Shown here: positions 44,097 through 53,491 of the stretch, piece after piece
How the letters are laid out: each line of letters opens with the position of its first letter
Numbering within the stretch: the stretch's first letter is position 1
Assembly (NCBI GenBank): GCA_029339505.1
Contig: JAQISU010000003.1
Coordinates: 15,713,001-15,777,000, forward strand
From: Unio delphinus
Taxonomy: Eukaryota; Mollusca; Bivalvia; Unionida; Unionidae
Direction: 5' to 3'
DNA length: 64,000 nt
Program-made: the position numbers and the translations under genes
The notes under the pieces: model-generated
Told to the model about the DNA's origin: nothing
Databases searched by the model: none
What the model saw: the letters and a program-made list of their open reading frames with translations, nothing else

Positions 44097-44412
44097 GAAC
44101 ACGATATCGTATCGGACTGGATCAAATATTCGGTTAACCCAGAACTGAAAGTTCCAACAGCAGAGAGGGTAGTGACAACGACGTTGTAGTCCCTTTTTCC
44201 CAAAAAATGTAATAGTTGAAAAGTTTTTGATTTCATTCATTTCATTGAATTTTTCATAATTTTTTTTTGGGACCTAATCCATGATTCACATACACATTTG
44301 GGACCTGATGTCATTGACTTTTGGGTCTGATGTCATTGGTTTCATTGATTTTAAGCGTGATTTCAGTGAATACTTGTCTAAAAATGTTGTCTGATTCGCC
44401 CCTTCTGCTGCT
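44097..44412. repeat. Right terminal inverted repeat of element 1
   Basis: Inverse of the left repeat. It begins 44 bp after the penton stop codon and carries a copy of the ATPase 3' end without the rest of that gene. Confidence 0.92.
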
Positions 44413-44796
44413 TAAAGTATAGAAGGACATGATTTTCTTGTTTGTCATTGTTTATAAATACTACAAAAGATGTTGCAATTTAACTGAAACAAATCAACAA
44501 AATGTGTTTAAAGTTATTAAGTAAACAATTTAACAACTTGACCATGTAATAATAACTATAGATTCTTAATTATGAATCATAAGTTTTTTTTATTTGTAGT
44601 TGTGAAGGGAATAATAAATTTCAGGTCAACTTTAGTGGCTGGGAGTTTTAATAACCTTTGTGCTTTGCATACACTTAAAAGTAGTCTCCCTTTACACACA
44701 ATCGATTATGGAGTTTCACAATCGATTATCTTATTGATTTGCTCAACCAACTGATGATCGATTATAATCGATAATCGGAACAACACTACCATATGA

Positions 44797-45454
44797 TAGC
44801 ACTTATTCATTGTCATATACATGACACTTTATTGATTTTACAGCTTTTAATGGCATCTTTGATGAGAATTATGCTTCTTGAATAAACCTTCTAACTTTGA
44901 TTTCCACATTATCTCTTTTAGAAAATAATGTTGGATTTCAATCATGTTTGGCATACAGCTTTTTTGTGAATAAATCCAGCACGAGTTCAGTTTATATCTT
45001 ATAGAAGAGTTAGTTTTAATTTTTTTGTACTCCTACTTTGGTGTCTGCAGCTTCAGTCTGTAGTTTTACAGGACTAAATAGTGTTGAATTTAAACCATGT
45101 TTTGCATGTAGTTGTATGTTGATAGAACCTTGAATGAGTTTATTTTTCAATGTTCTTATTTTCATTTAAACTAGATTTATGACCCCTTGCAGGTTCTCCA
45201 TAGTTTCCTCAGCATAACATAGGATTCAACCAAATTTATTATGCACCGTACAATTTATGGAGCTCTGAATGATTTCGATTTCCAAAATTCCATGTCTTCA
45301 ATTAGAAGTGTTATGTTCCTGAACTTGATTTTGTTATTTTAAAAACATTTAAGTTCCTGCTGATATGATTAGTCATCATGGTAATTTGTCATGCACCTGT
45401 TACCAATATTGCTAGTTATAGTGCTTTAATAATTTTTCAAACCCAATTTTTCAG
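44797..45454 (+). other. Right part of the intron that holds element 1
   Basis: Unique AT-rich intron after the hAT duplication; nothing else seen. Confidence 0.7.
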
Positions 45455-45540
45455 TTTCATGGATATCCAGTTACAAAGTGATGGGGGAATCCCTACAGAA
45501 TCCTATTTGGGAGCATGTAAATCCTTAGTGCCAATATTTG
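45455..45540 (+). CDS. PLEKHA8: PLEKHA8-like exon: first helix of the GLTP domain
   Basis: Acceptor CAATTTTTCAG; the phase-2 join yields FMDIQLQSDGGIPTESYLGA, then CKSLVPIF, the start of the GLTP fold. Donor TTTG|GTAAGT, phase 1. It lies between the two viral elements and proves that they occupy two consecutive introns. Confidence 0.93.
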
Positions 45541-45599
45541 GTAAGTTGTTTACATAATCTGTATTAGCTCTACTGGACATAGACTAAAGGAGCAGGTAA

Positions 45600-45958
45600 A
45601 ATGGTCTTTTGCCATCATTCATCTATCTGTTAGCAGATGCTATTGTCTTTTGCTATCATTCATCTGTCCATTAACAGATGTTATTGTCTTTTGCGATCAT
45701 TCATCTGTTAGCAGATGTTATTGTCTTTTGCCATCATTCATCTGTCTGTTAGCAGATGTTTATTGACTTTGGCCATCATTCATTTGTCTGTTGGCAGAAG
45801 TTGATTGCCTTTTGCCATCATTAATCTGTCTGTTAGAAGTTTCTTGTTGTCTTTTGTCTGTCCATTAGCAAAGGTTTCTTATTGCATTTTGCCATCATTC
45901 TTCTGTATGTTAGCAAAAGTTTCTTATTGTCTTTTGCCAAGTTTCTTATTGTCTTTTG
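45600..45958. repeat. ~40-bp imperfect tandem repeat
   Basis: Eight or so units of TTGTCTTTTGCCATCATTCA + TCTGTCTGTTAGCAGATGTTA, decaying to the right. Confidence 0.85.
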
Positions 45959-46450
45959 TATAGCATATAATCTTTCAAAGTTCTAAGCACTTTACGACAT
46001 CTATAATGATATGACTACAAGAAAAACAAAAACAAATACCACGAAATTAGAAAACTAAAAAAAAAGCTGAAAATATTTAATATTTAAGGTAGGAAACATT
46101 AGGTCTTTAAGTTTGTTCTTTCAGTAGAAAAAGGTGTGTTTTAAAAGCACTCTTGAAAGGGATCACTGTGTCTTTCTGTCTAATTTCAATGGGCAATTCA
46201 TTCCAATTGCTGGGCCCTGGTATGCAAAAGAACGTCCGTATGACTTCATTATCATAGTGGGAATAATGAGTATACGATTGTCAGAAGAGGAGCATAAGTA
46301 TCTTGGTGGTGTATACGCATGGGTGAGGCCGGATAAGTCTGGATGAAGTTTTGAAGTTTCTGGAATAGATATTATGACGAACCAGACAGAATTTAGTTAC
46401 ATTAGTCTTGAAAGTACTCATGAACACAAGTATTTTAATGGCATCAACTG
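45959..46450 (-). mobile_element. Diverged CR1/L2-like LINE 3' end
   Basis: Matches the 3' part of the LINE at 6704-7372 (ATCTATAATGATATGACTAC, GGGCAATTCATTCCA, AATGAGTATACGATTGTCAG) with many substitutions and a deletion. This is the oldest of the three copies in the window. Confidence 0.8.
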
Positions 46451-46674
46451 AAAGATATTTTGAAAATGGTGCTGATGCGTCTCAGCTCAAGATATGCAGC
46501 ATTGCATATGGTCATGACATGTTGGTGCAATGTCAGAGTACTGTCCTTAGTAACACCTAGGTTTCATACTGAATGTACATGTGTTCTATTCTTTAATACT
46601 AATTCTTGCTTAAATATTGTATGCATTCATCTAAAAATAAATTATATAGCCATAAAGATATACCTATCATTAAA

Positions 46675-46679
46675 CATGA
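46675..46679. repeat. Target-site duplication of element 2 (left; partner 62270-62274)
   Basis: CATGA on both sides. Confidence 0.85.
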
Positions 46680-46970
46680 AGCAGCAGAGAGGGTGAATCC
46701 TACAACGTTTTTAGACAAAATTTGATTGAAATCCTAAAACGAGCCGTCTTATAATCTTATTTTAACCAAAAAAAGGCGAACCCTACAACGTTTTCAGACA
46801 AAAAAATTGATTGAAATCTACATACGAAATCATTTTAACTAAAAAAATGAAAACGATTTTTTAATTAATTTTGGTCGCAACTTGTTGTCATCCACCCTCT
46901 CTGCTGCTAAAGTTTTCAGTTCTGGGTTAATAATTCTTTTACGATTTTAACCGAATATTTGATCGAGTCC
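46680..46970. repeat. Left terminal inverted repeat of element 2
   Basis: 291 bp, inverse of 61979-62269 without visible mismatch. Positions 46680-46908 form a module with its own inverted ends (AGCAGCAGAGAGGGTG outside, CACCCTCTCTGCTGCT inside). It also contains two direct repeats starting CCTACAACGTTTT. The last eight or so ATPase codons lie in it. Confidence 0.93.
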
Positions 46971-47618
46971 GATACGATATCGTGTCCGAGGATCATGTAA
47001 ATTTATTGTTGCGAATCCGTGTGGTTTTGACTGAGCATGACTAAAGAAATCTCGAAATTGATTGAAGTCCATATCAGAACACCATGTCTGCCAAATATTT
47101 CTAAGAGTATGAGTATCAACTCCGTTGAATACAGACAATAAATTGCAGTTATCTCTGATGACTTTTGGAACCTGAGTGTAGCGTTGAGTGACATATATCA
47201 CGTCAGTGTTTTTGTGACGCCCACGGGAAAATATTCTAGCAGGATTTTTTTGTTTATCCAACATTATATCGTCGTATACGACTAAATTGTTAATATCTCC
47301 ATCAATATCATCAATGCTCGGTGCTTCATCGATATCGGTTATAAAATCAATGGCGTTCTCGCCGCTAATTTCTGATGCATTCTCGTTAAAATCTTTTAGC
47401 ACTTCATAACATCGTTGATCATCTACGCTAGGGGCAATTAAATACAACTTATCCCACTTCATCCATCTCATTATTAAATTGAGCAACAATTGCGTTTTAC
47501 CGGATCCAGATGGCCCGATTATAATCATCCGGATAGAGTTTGGTAGCGCTGCATGATGCTTAATTGGTTCTCTTGTTTTCGTCGCTGAAAAATCAATTAT
47601 ATCCATATTTCTATACAT
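46947..47618 (-). CDS. Packaging ATPase (FtsK/HerA, A32-like), element 2
   Basis: 223 residues, same length as in element 1 and over 90% alike by eye. Walker A GPSGSGKTQLLL, Walker B NLVVYDDIMLD, then SRGRHKNTDVIYVTQRYTQ. The C-terminus RYRIGLDQIFG ends inside the terminal repeat. It would drive DNA packaging. The divergent zinc-ribbon gene starts 5 nt from its start codon. Confidence 0.93.
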   Translation of the reverse strand: MYRNMDIIDFSATKTREPIKHHAALPNSIRMIIIGPSGSGKTQLLLNLIMRWMKWDKLYLIAPSVDDQRCYEVLKDFNENASEISGENAIDFITDIDEAPSIDDIDGDINNLVVYDDIMLDKQKNPARIFSRGRHKNTDVIYVTQRYTQVPKVIRDNCNLLSVFNGVDTHTLRNIWQTWCSDMDFNQFRDFFSHAQSKPHGFATINLHDPRTRYRIGLDQIFG

Positions 47619-47623
47619 AAATT

Positions 47624-48141
47624 ATGGATCTATATTGTGTGAAGTGTAAAACGCGTACTGGCACAGATGATGTGACGACGATTACAACTAAAAATAACCG
47701 ATCAGCGCTTTCTGGTAAATGCGTGCAATGTGGTACAAAGAAATTTAGATTTGTGTCTATGAAATCTGATTTTAAAAAAAACGAGGAGGTGATATCGCAG
47801 CCAAATTAGCAAAACTCCCTGGAACCCCATGGGCAAAATACCCCGGAGAAAAGCACCTCCCAGGATATAGCTACTGTGGACCAGGAACCAGACTTGATAT
47901 CAGACTCAATAATCAAAATCAACCCAACCCCGGTGAAGAACCAATAAATGCCATTGATAAGGCCTGTCACCTTCATGATGTTGCTTATAAAAGCAGCAAT
48001 CTGCAAAACAGGCATCTCGCGGATGTGAAATTAATTCATGCGTTAAATGCTATTCCTGATAAATCCTTCAAAGAAAAATTGTCTTCATTTTTGATAAAAT
48101 CGGCTATGAAAAGTAAATTGATGTTAGGTGCTGGTAATTAA
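47624..48141 (+). CDS. DUF5679-type zinc ribbon fused by -1 frameshift to a phospholipase A2 domain, element 2
   Basis: Frame 0 gives a 61-residue zinc ribbon (YCVKCKTRTG, KCVQC) ending at 47809. At A_AAA_AAC (47776-47782) the -1 frame continues to 48141 with the PLA2 calcium loop YCGPGT and the catalytic ACHLHDVAY. In the -1 frame a TAA stands directly before the slippery run, so there is no room for a separate start. The expected fusion is about 172 residues. The linker before the heptamer differs from element 1 in length and sequence, yet the heptamer, frame and stop position are kept, which argues for selection. Confidence 0.83.
47776..47782 (+). promoter_or_regulatory. -1 ribosomal frameshift slippery heptamer, element 2
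   Basis: A_AAA_AAC in frame with the zinc ribbon and eight codons before its stop, exactly as in element 1. Confidence 0.72.
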
Positions 48142-48145
48142 TAAT

Positions 48146-49108
48146 ATGGAATCAATTTATTATTCTCCGACGGGATACTGGAGGGGTAACGCTGCAATCA
48201 ATAAACTCGCTAGAGCTGCAAAAGTGAAAAAAACCACTGCGGCTAATTGGTTATCCAAACAGGCACTATGGCAAATTTATCTACCACCGCCTAAACAAAT
48301 TCAATTCTCGCATTTTGATGTGACCGCTCCTAATGAAGTTCATCAGGCTGATATATTATTTCTGCCACATGATCGTGGTTACAAATATGCGTTAACCGTA
48401 GTTGATGTTGCGAGTCGATACAAAGAAGCAGAACCGCTGAAAACAAAATCAGCCACTGAAGTCGCTTCTGCATTTGAAAGGATTTATCGACGAGGTCCTC
48501 TGCACTGGCCAAATCTATTGCAGGTTGATCCTGGCAAGGAATTTCAGGGTGCAGTGTTATCTACAATGAAACATCATAATGTCACCATACGACGAGGGCA
48601 TACTGCGCTACATCGCGATCAGGCCATTGTAGAACGATTTAATCGGACGATTGCTGAGCGGTTATTTGGATATCAATACGCAAAAGAATTCATTCAAGAA
48701 AAGCGATCCAGTGAATGGGTTAAAAGATTACCATCTGTGATTACTGCACTGAATAACGAGATTACTAGAACAATCAACATGAAACCTATCAACGCGATTA
48801 AAAAGAAGTCAATACCCGTACAACCACAAAAAGATTTCCCTAGAAACGCTAGCGTTTCCCAACCAATTCTTGGTAGTAATGTCATTGTGAGGTACTTATA
48901 CGAACCAGGAGAGCTTGAAGGGGGTAGAAAAAGGGCTACTGATCCTATTTGGAGCGTCACTACGCATAAGATATCTAGTATAACACGATCAACTGGTAGA
49001 CCAGCAATCTATAAACTGGATTCAACTGCTCCTCAGCGAGGATTTACTCGACAACAACTACAAGTGATTCCCGAGGATACTCAATTGCCACCGCATGGTC
49101 TTAACTAG
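48146..49108 (+). CDS. Retroviral-type DDE integrase, element 2
   Basis: 320 residues from ATG 48146. Catalytic residues are in HQADILFLP, LQVDPGKEFQG and QAIVERFNRTIAERLF. N-terminal HTH-like KVKKTTAANWLSKQ, no HHCC finger. It carries the palindrome-encoded NASVS at the same place as element 1. It ends with an 8-bp tail-to-tail overlap with the polymerase gene. It appears functional. Confidence 0.95.
   Translation: MESIYYSPTGYWRGNAAINKLARAAKVKKTTAANWLSKQALWQIYLPPPKQIQFSHFDVTAPNEVHQADILFLPHDRGYKYALTVVDVASRYKEAEPLKTKSATEVASAFERIYRRGPLHWPNLLQVDPGKEFQGAVLSTMKHHNVTIRRGHTALHRDQAIVERFNRTIAERLFGYQYAKEFIQEKRSSEWVKRLPSVITALNNEITRTINMKPINAIKKKSIPVQPQKDFPRNASVSQPILGSNVIVRYLYEPGELEGGRKRATDPIWSVTTHKISSITRSTGRPAIYKLDSTAPQRGFTRQQLQVIPEDTQLPPHGLN
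48844..48857. repeat. 14-bp palindrome in the integrase gene, element 2
   Basis: AAACGCTAGCGTTT. Confidence 0.85.
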
Positions 49109-52100
49109 CACCGTTGCGTCTATTGCACTCAAGACAAGTCAACATCACATTATTTCTGACATGACCGAGATTGTTATTTTTTCTGTCTACGGTGAATTGG
49201 CGAGGATCCTTATCCGAATACTGCCAACGCATTATACAATTGCAACTCGCGCAGTGATTATTCTGTTGTTTCTTCAAAGTGATTATTAGTTCAGCATCAA
49301 TATCAAATTCTCGTTGTTTTTTTTTGTCCTGTTGCTTGTAACCGGAGAGTTTTTTATTAATGATGCTAACATCAATATCATCCATTGTTGTGTCATTATC
49401 ATCGCCTGACTCTGTCAGGACAATTCTTCGAAGTTGATTTATGTTTCGTACTCTGGATACTGCGAGATAGACTAAATTTGACCATTCGATGCGATTATCT
49501 ACCATCCAAACAATTGTATCCGATATAGTCAATCCCTGTGAAGAGTGTATTGTTGCTGCGTATCCTAGCGTCCACGGGGATTTATTAGCACGCAATGCAT
49601 CTTCAACGACATTGATATCAACCAGCACAATATCATTTAATACCAGAATTTGTTTTTCATTCTGTCCTGGAATATCAACTTCAATATTCTGTTTTCGTGT
49701 ATCCGAAGGCCTATAACAAAGGGGTACTGGAAGCGTTGCAAATTTTTCTTTATGTAATTCAAATAACTTCATCTGAAGTGTGTCCCTGACTATTTTTCTA
49801 CTTGCAATTATCAAATCATTTGGTCTCCATGTTTCCCAGAAATCATTCATTGGAGTTTCTGAAATCACTTCACGCGCTATTTCGCATTGGATTCTATCCG
49901 GTTGTAATCTAATTAGCGCTTTGAACTCGCGTAATCGTTCATCAAGTGATCTATAATCAGTGGTGATTTCTTCATAGTAGTCTACAAAACCCTTTAGCCA
50001 TTCATGTGGAGATGCACCGACAAATGGTGGTGGTTGGCCTTGATCCCCGCACATGACGACTTTTGTGTTTTTGGTTAACAACCACTCAAGAAATGTTTTT
50101 AATACATCTAATGACACTGTGCATATTTCATCCCAGATTATGATTTCAGGAATGAATTTATCACCCATTCGATCAGGAGTCCATTTGTCACCCTTCCATC
50201 GAAAGAAGCTGTGATAAGTGCAAGCATTTACCCCTCGCTGTATCATCTCTCTGGCGAGTCTGTGAGTCGGTGTTAGCACAATCATGTTAGTAGAAATACA
50301 AGTATTTCCACCACCACGAAATAATTCAATTGCACGAGTTGTCTTTCCTGACCCACCACAACCGTTTAAATAAACTGTCTTGTATCTACATACTGGATCA
50401 GATACCGGTGGTGCATTAGAAAATTCTGATTGAATTTCAATACGGTTACAACAAATATATTTATCATCCATGGCAACGTTTGCGGATTCACAATACTCAT
50501 GTAGCATCTCCTTTTTAAATCGCCAACGCCCCCACGCTTCCTCCGGATCTGTGAATGCCGCTACAGCTGATTTGTACTTATTGTGTATATACATCGAATC
50601 AGTGGCCACTCTAACCGCGGTATTAGGAAATCTATTTATCATCGAAAATAGATTAATGCAAGCATAGGCTAGCATTGAACTTCTCAAATGTGTGTACTGG
50701 GAATTATATCCATCACAGTAGGTAACAACCGTACCTAATTTCTCACCATTGGATAGAAAAGCATCCTTACGGGATACAAGTTTTCCCTGTTTCATTAAAT
50801 CCGCTACAATAAAATCGTATTCAGCGACATCTATGATCAACCGCGAAGAGTATTTTGCGTTATCGTATCGTCCACCCTGGGTAAATTTACCGATTATTCT
50901 TCTTCCGAGATCTTTTGCTTGTTCTTTTTTAATTTCAAATAACTTCTTAGACCAATTTATGATTTCTTCTTCACTGAAATCTGGAAACTGTTTTCGTAGT
51001 TCGTTGATTATTCTATCTAGATTGGGTTGTGGTAGCCAAACTTCTTTCTGAGCTCGATAGCATATAATAGCCTCGGAAACAATCAACGATATTAGCATAC
51101 CACAATCAATCATATATCTCAATAGCACTATTGGCATCCAGTGTTTTTCAGATAGGTGTCTACCGAGCCAAACATAACTACACGGATGTAACCCTGTAGC
51201 TAATTCGAATGATATCACACGAGCGAATCCGGTTAAATCAAAATCAGGCAATGGTCCATTAATCGCAACACGAGTCATTTCATGCGTGGGGTGTCCAAAT
51301 CGTTTGAAGTACTCAGCGCATTCCCCATACCCGAGAAAACTTCCGGGATAACACGCGGCTATATCAATTGAAATCATACCATCACGTGAGTATTTCGTAT
51401 TCCACAGTCCTCCATGACCAAATTCGACGCAACTCAATTTAACATCCTCGAGAAAATCACTTCGTGTTGGACGCCATGAGTTTTTTTCTCTTGCGAAGTG
51501 AGCTACCACTGATGGAATAGTAAAACTATCCGTGAGTAGTTTTTCATGGGAATTCTGCGGTGAAAAATCACTAGCGATTTTTCTCATTCTGTTATCTAAT
51601 TCTTCAATGCGATATAATTCACCATTTGGTTTTACAAATTGATCGAATTCTTCATCACTTCTAAGTAACCACACTGACACAGGATCATCCTTACACAACG
51701 CATGAATAGCATCAAATAATTTCTCTTCATAGAAAACATCCCCGACGAACTCCTTAGGGATATATTTCACGGTTCGTTCTCGTGGAAATATTGTTACCGC
51801 AGGTGTCCACGCGTGTTTGTTATGATCAATAATCTGTATTGGTGCTCCATTTTTGTTATATTTCGGTTCGTATAAAACCTCTCCCGTTATCGTCATAACT
51901 GTTATTGGAAATCTTAATGATGTTTCTAATTTAGCTATATCAGAAATCTTTGCACCATGCTGTTTCACTGTCAGTTCCCACTCGGTTATTTTCCTACGTC
52001 GCAGATCAGTTAGTTTATTTCCTCGGGATGCATTTGTGAAGTGTTCTATTATTCGTTCTGCTACACAATTAAGCCCTGACGAATATTTCATAGGAGCTAG

Positions 52101-53072
52101 TTTTGCGATATCGGGTTTATCATTTAACGGATATATCCCATAAACCATTGCTGTTACGGGATAAGATCTTTCGTAGTATGGTTTATCAATGCCGGTTAGA
52201 ATCCCTGGTTTGGAATCTCTACTCACAATGACAGCTTTTTTATTCTTGAGGATTGGTTCAAATTTATCCTTAATAATCCATTTGCCTTCGACTTCGATAA
52301 TGAATTTGATTCGGAAAAAATGCCGTTTTTCCCCAACACGTGAAATTATCACTGCTGCTTTTTCATCATTCATGGTAGCATCAACAACACCATCAATTCG
52401 AAATGTTGACCAACAATAAGATGCTCCATCACGCTTAAATTCATTAAAACAGTCTCTGATTTTACTAATCATGGCTTTATCAAGAATTGTATTCTTTGGT
52501 GTATTAGAAGCTATATCGAGATTGAATTGAGCATCTTTCCAGGGGTAATCTCTCTTGGACGTTTTTGAAATCCGAAGGATTTTGGGTTTATCGAGATTAA
52601 ATCTAGGATTGATTTTCAATAATCTCTTAAACTCTTTCATGTTTCCGTCTATTGGACGTTTTTTGGGTTTATCGAGATTAAATCTAGGATTGATTTTGTT
52701 ACGTTTTTTGGGTTTATCGAGATTAAATCTAGGATTGATTTTTAATAATCTCTTAAACTCTTTCATGTTTCCGTCTATTGGACGTTTTTTGGTTTTTTTT
52801 GGTCTATCGAGATTAAATCTAGGATTGATTTTTAATAATCTCTTAAACTCTTTCATGTTTCCGTCTATTGGACGTTTGTTACGTTTTTTGGGTTTATCGA
52901 GATTAAATCTAGGATTGATTTTTAATAATCTCTTAAACTCTTTCATGTTTCCGTCTATTGGACGTTTGTTACGTTTTTTGGGTTTATCGAGATTAAATCT
53001 AGGATTGATTTTTAATAATCTCTTAAACTCCTTATCAGCATTTTTCGAAGGCGTTCTCCCTAATTCCTTCAT
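49101..53072 (-). CDS. DNA polymerase B-SF1 helicase-HNH multidomain protein, element 2
   Basis: 1323 residues from the ATG at 53072; the frame is open a little further but the Met matching element 1 is chosen. Order: basic tandem repeats (~10-175); a conserved domain with LNCVAERIIEHFTNASRGNK (~270-300); polymerase motif A ISIDIAACYPGSF (~569), motif B-like GRRIIGKFTQGG (~727), motif C-like VATDSMYI (~823); SF1 helicase motif I GCGGSGKTT (~904), Ia IVLTPTHR, II IIIWDEI (~980), III MCGDQGQPPPF, V AATIHSSQGL, VI LAVSRVR; and a C-terminal HNH/zinc unit (CASC, VDRKNNNLGHVRNN, CLEC; ~1275-1323). No clear exonuclease motifs are seen. Polintons usually have PolB alone, so the fused helicase and nuclease suggest a self-contained replisome. 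Confidence 0.87.
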   Translation of the reverse strand: MKELGRTPSKNADKEFKRLLKINPRFNLDKPKKRNKRPIDGNMKEFKRLLKINPRFNLDKPKKRNKRPIDGNMKEFKRLLKINPRFNLDRPKKTKKRPIDGNMKEFKRLLKINPRFNLDKPKKRNKINPRFNLDKPKKRPIDGNMKEFKRLLKINPRFNLDKPKILRISKTSKRDYPWKDAQFNLDIASNTPKNTILDKAMISKIRDCFNEFKRDGASYCWSTFRIDGVVDATMNDEKAAVIISRVGEKRHFFRIKFIIEVEGKWIIKDKFEPILKNKKAVIVSRDSKPGILTGIDKPYYERSYPVTAMVYGIYPLNDKPDIAKLAPMKYSSGLNCVAERIIEHFTNASRGNKLTDLRRRKITEWELTVKQHGAKISDIAKLETSLRFPITVMTITGEVLYEPKYNKNGAPIQIIDHNKHAWTPAVTIFPRERTVKYIPKEFVGDVFYEEKLFDAIHALCKDDPVSVWLLRSDEEFDQFVKPNGELYRIEELDNRMRKIASDFSPQNSHEKLLTDSFTIPSVVAHFAREKNSWRPTRSDFLEDVKLSCVEFGHGGLWNTKYSRDGMISIDIAACYPGSFLGYGECAEYFKRFGHPTHEMTRVAINGPLPDFDLTGFARVISFELATGLHPCSYVWLGRHLSEKHWMPIVLLRYMIDCGMLISLIVSEAIICYRAQKEVWLPQPNLDRIINELRKQFPDFSEEEIINWSKKLFEIKKEQAKDLGRRIIGKFTQGGRYDNAKYSSRLIIDVAEYDFIVADLMKQGKLVSRKDAFLSNGEKLGTVVTYCDGYNSQYTHLRSSMLAYACINLFSMINRFPNTAVRVATDSMYIHNKYKSAVAAFTDPEEAWGRWRFKKEMLHEYCESANVAMDDKYICCNRIEIQSEFSNAPPVSDPVCRYKTVYLNGCGGSGKTTRAIELFRGGGNTCISTNMIVLTPTHRLAREMIQRGVNACTYHSFFRWKGDKWTPDRMGDKFIPEIIIWDEICTVSLDVLKTFLEWLLTKNTKVVMCGDQGQPPPFVGASPHEWLKGFVDYYEEITTDYRSLDERLREFKALIRLQPDRIQCEIAREVISETPMNDFWETWRPNDLIIASRKIVRDTLQMKLFELHKEKFATLPVPLCYRPSDTRKQNIEVDIPGQNEKQILVLNDIVLVDINVVEDALRANKSPWTLGYAATIHSSQGLTISDTIVWMVDNRIEWSNLVYLAVSRVRNINQLRRIVLTESGDDNDTTMDDIDVSIINKKLSGYKQQDKKKQREFDIDAELIITLKKQQNNHCASCNCIMRWQYSDKDPRQFTVDRKNNNLGHVRNNVMLTCLECNRRNGAS
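52580..53060 (-). repeat. Coding tandem repeats at the polymerase N-terminus, element 2
   Basis: Five to six units built on FKRLLKINPRFNLDKPKKR plus NKRPIDGNMKE, one of them shortened by ~35 codons. Copy number and linkers differ from element 1, showing active expansion and contraction. Confidence 0.87.
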
Positions 53073-53114
53073 GCTATAATTAAAACAAGCATTTAAATGA
53101 AAGATTTTTATATA

Positions 53115-53477
53115 ATGAATCACTGCAAGTGGCTTATGATTGGATCAGTAATCCCGTGTAACAAATCATGCAGAAATGAGTTCTGTGGGTATCATATGCA
53201 AAGCTTTCGTCGTGGAAGCCTTGGTCCGTTACCGTGCATACGATGTGGGGTTGGGGTTAGGGGGAAATCACGGTTGTGTTTGAATTGCGGTGGTAAGCGA
53301 TACAGGGAATTGAAGCGTTATTATGATAAAAGAATAAAAAATGGACAATCAATCAGAAATTTTGACCCTGAAAAAGTCCCTGACACTGACACTGTCACTG
53401 ACAAAATCATAAGAACCCCTCAAGACTACATCGAAAGATTCATCATTAAACCAAACAATGAATTAGACAAACAATAG
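53115..53477 (+). CDS. Small zinc-binding protein, element 2
   Basis: 120 residues from the ATG at 53115 (MNHCKWL). Cys/His pattern: CNKSC, FCGYH, CIRCG, CLNCGGKRY, enough for two zinc sites, followed by a basic helix and a charged tail. Family not recognised. In element 1 the start codon and ~300 bp of this gene are lost, so it is not needed for persistence as an integrated copy. A DNA- or RNA-binding regulator is possible. Confidence 0.7.
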   Translation: MNHCKWLMIGSVIPCNKSCRNEFCGYHMQSFRRGSLGPLPCIRCGVGVRGKSRLCLNCGGKRYRELKRYYDKRIKNGQSIRNFDPEKVPDTDTVTDKIIRTPQDYIERFIIKPNNELDKQ

Positions 53478-53491
53478 TATTATGTATACGA

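Larger units (their letters stand above)
29440..44412 (+). mobile_element. Polinton/Maverick (adintovirus-like) element 1, decayed
   Basis: 14,973 bp from AGCAGCAG to CTGCTGCT, with 316-bp terminal inverted repeats and a 5-bp duplication TAAAG on both sides (6 bp if a shared base is counted). It carries the Polinton core set: packaging ATPase, DDE integrase, PolB, adenain-type protease, double jelly-roll capsid and penton-like protein. Integrated copies of this type are regarded as proviruses of adintoviruses. Breaks: a nonsense codon in the polymerase, a frameshift in the protease, and a largely deleted zinc-protein gene. It is inserted inside a hAT element in a PLEKHA8-like intron. Confidence 0.93.
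29105..44788. mobile_element. Non-autonomous hAT-like element split by Polinton element 1
   Basis: The element begins TAGTGATGGG and its other end reads TAGTGTTGTT on the minus strand. The 8-bp sequence CCATATGA stands immediately outside both ends (29097-29104 and 44789-44796), the target duplication length of hAT transposons. Subterminal ATCGATTATAATCGAT-like motifs occur on both sides. Without the Polinton and its duplication the element is about 0.7 kb and has no transposase. Confidence 0.85.
45541..46679 (+). other. Left part of the intron that holds element 2
   Basis: Holds a ~40-bp tandem repeat and a diverged LINE end; the viral element begins at 46680. Confidence 0.75.

Noticed and set aside
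44088..44098. CCAGAC-AAA-GTCTGG hairpin after the penton stop, as a terminator
   Set aside because: Too short, no T-run, not present after the element 2 penton gene; bacterial-type termination is not expected here.
52555..53079. 174-codon plus-strand frame with repeated GLSRLNLGLIFNNLLNSF
   Set aside because: Exact antisense of the polymerase N-terminal repeats; stays open only because the repeat length suits it.
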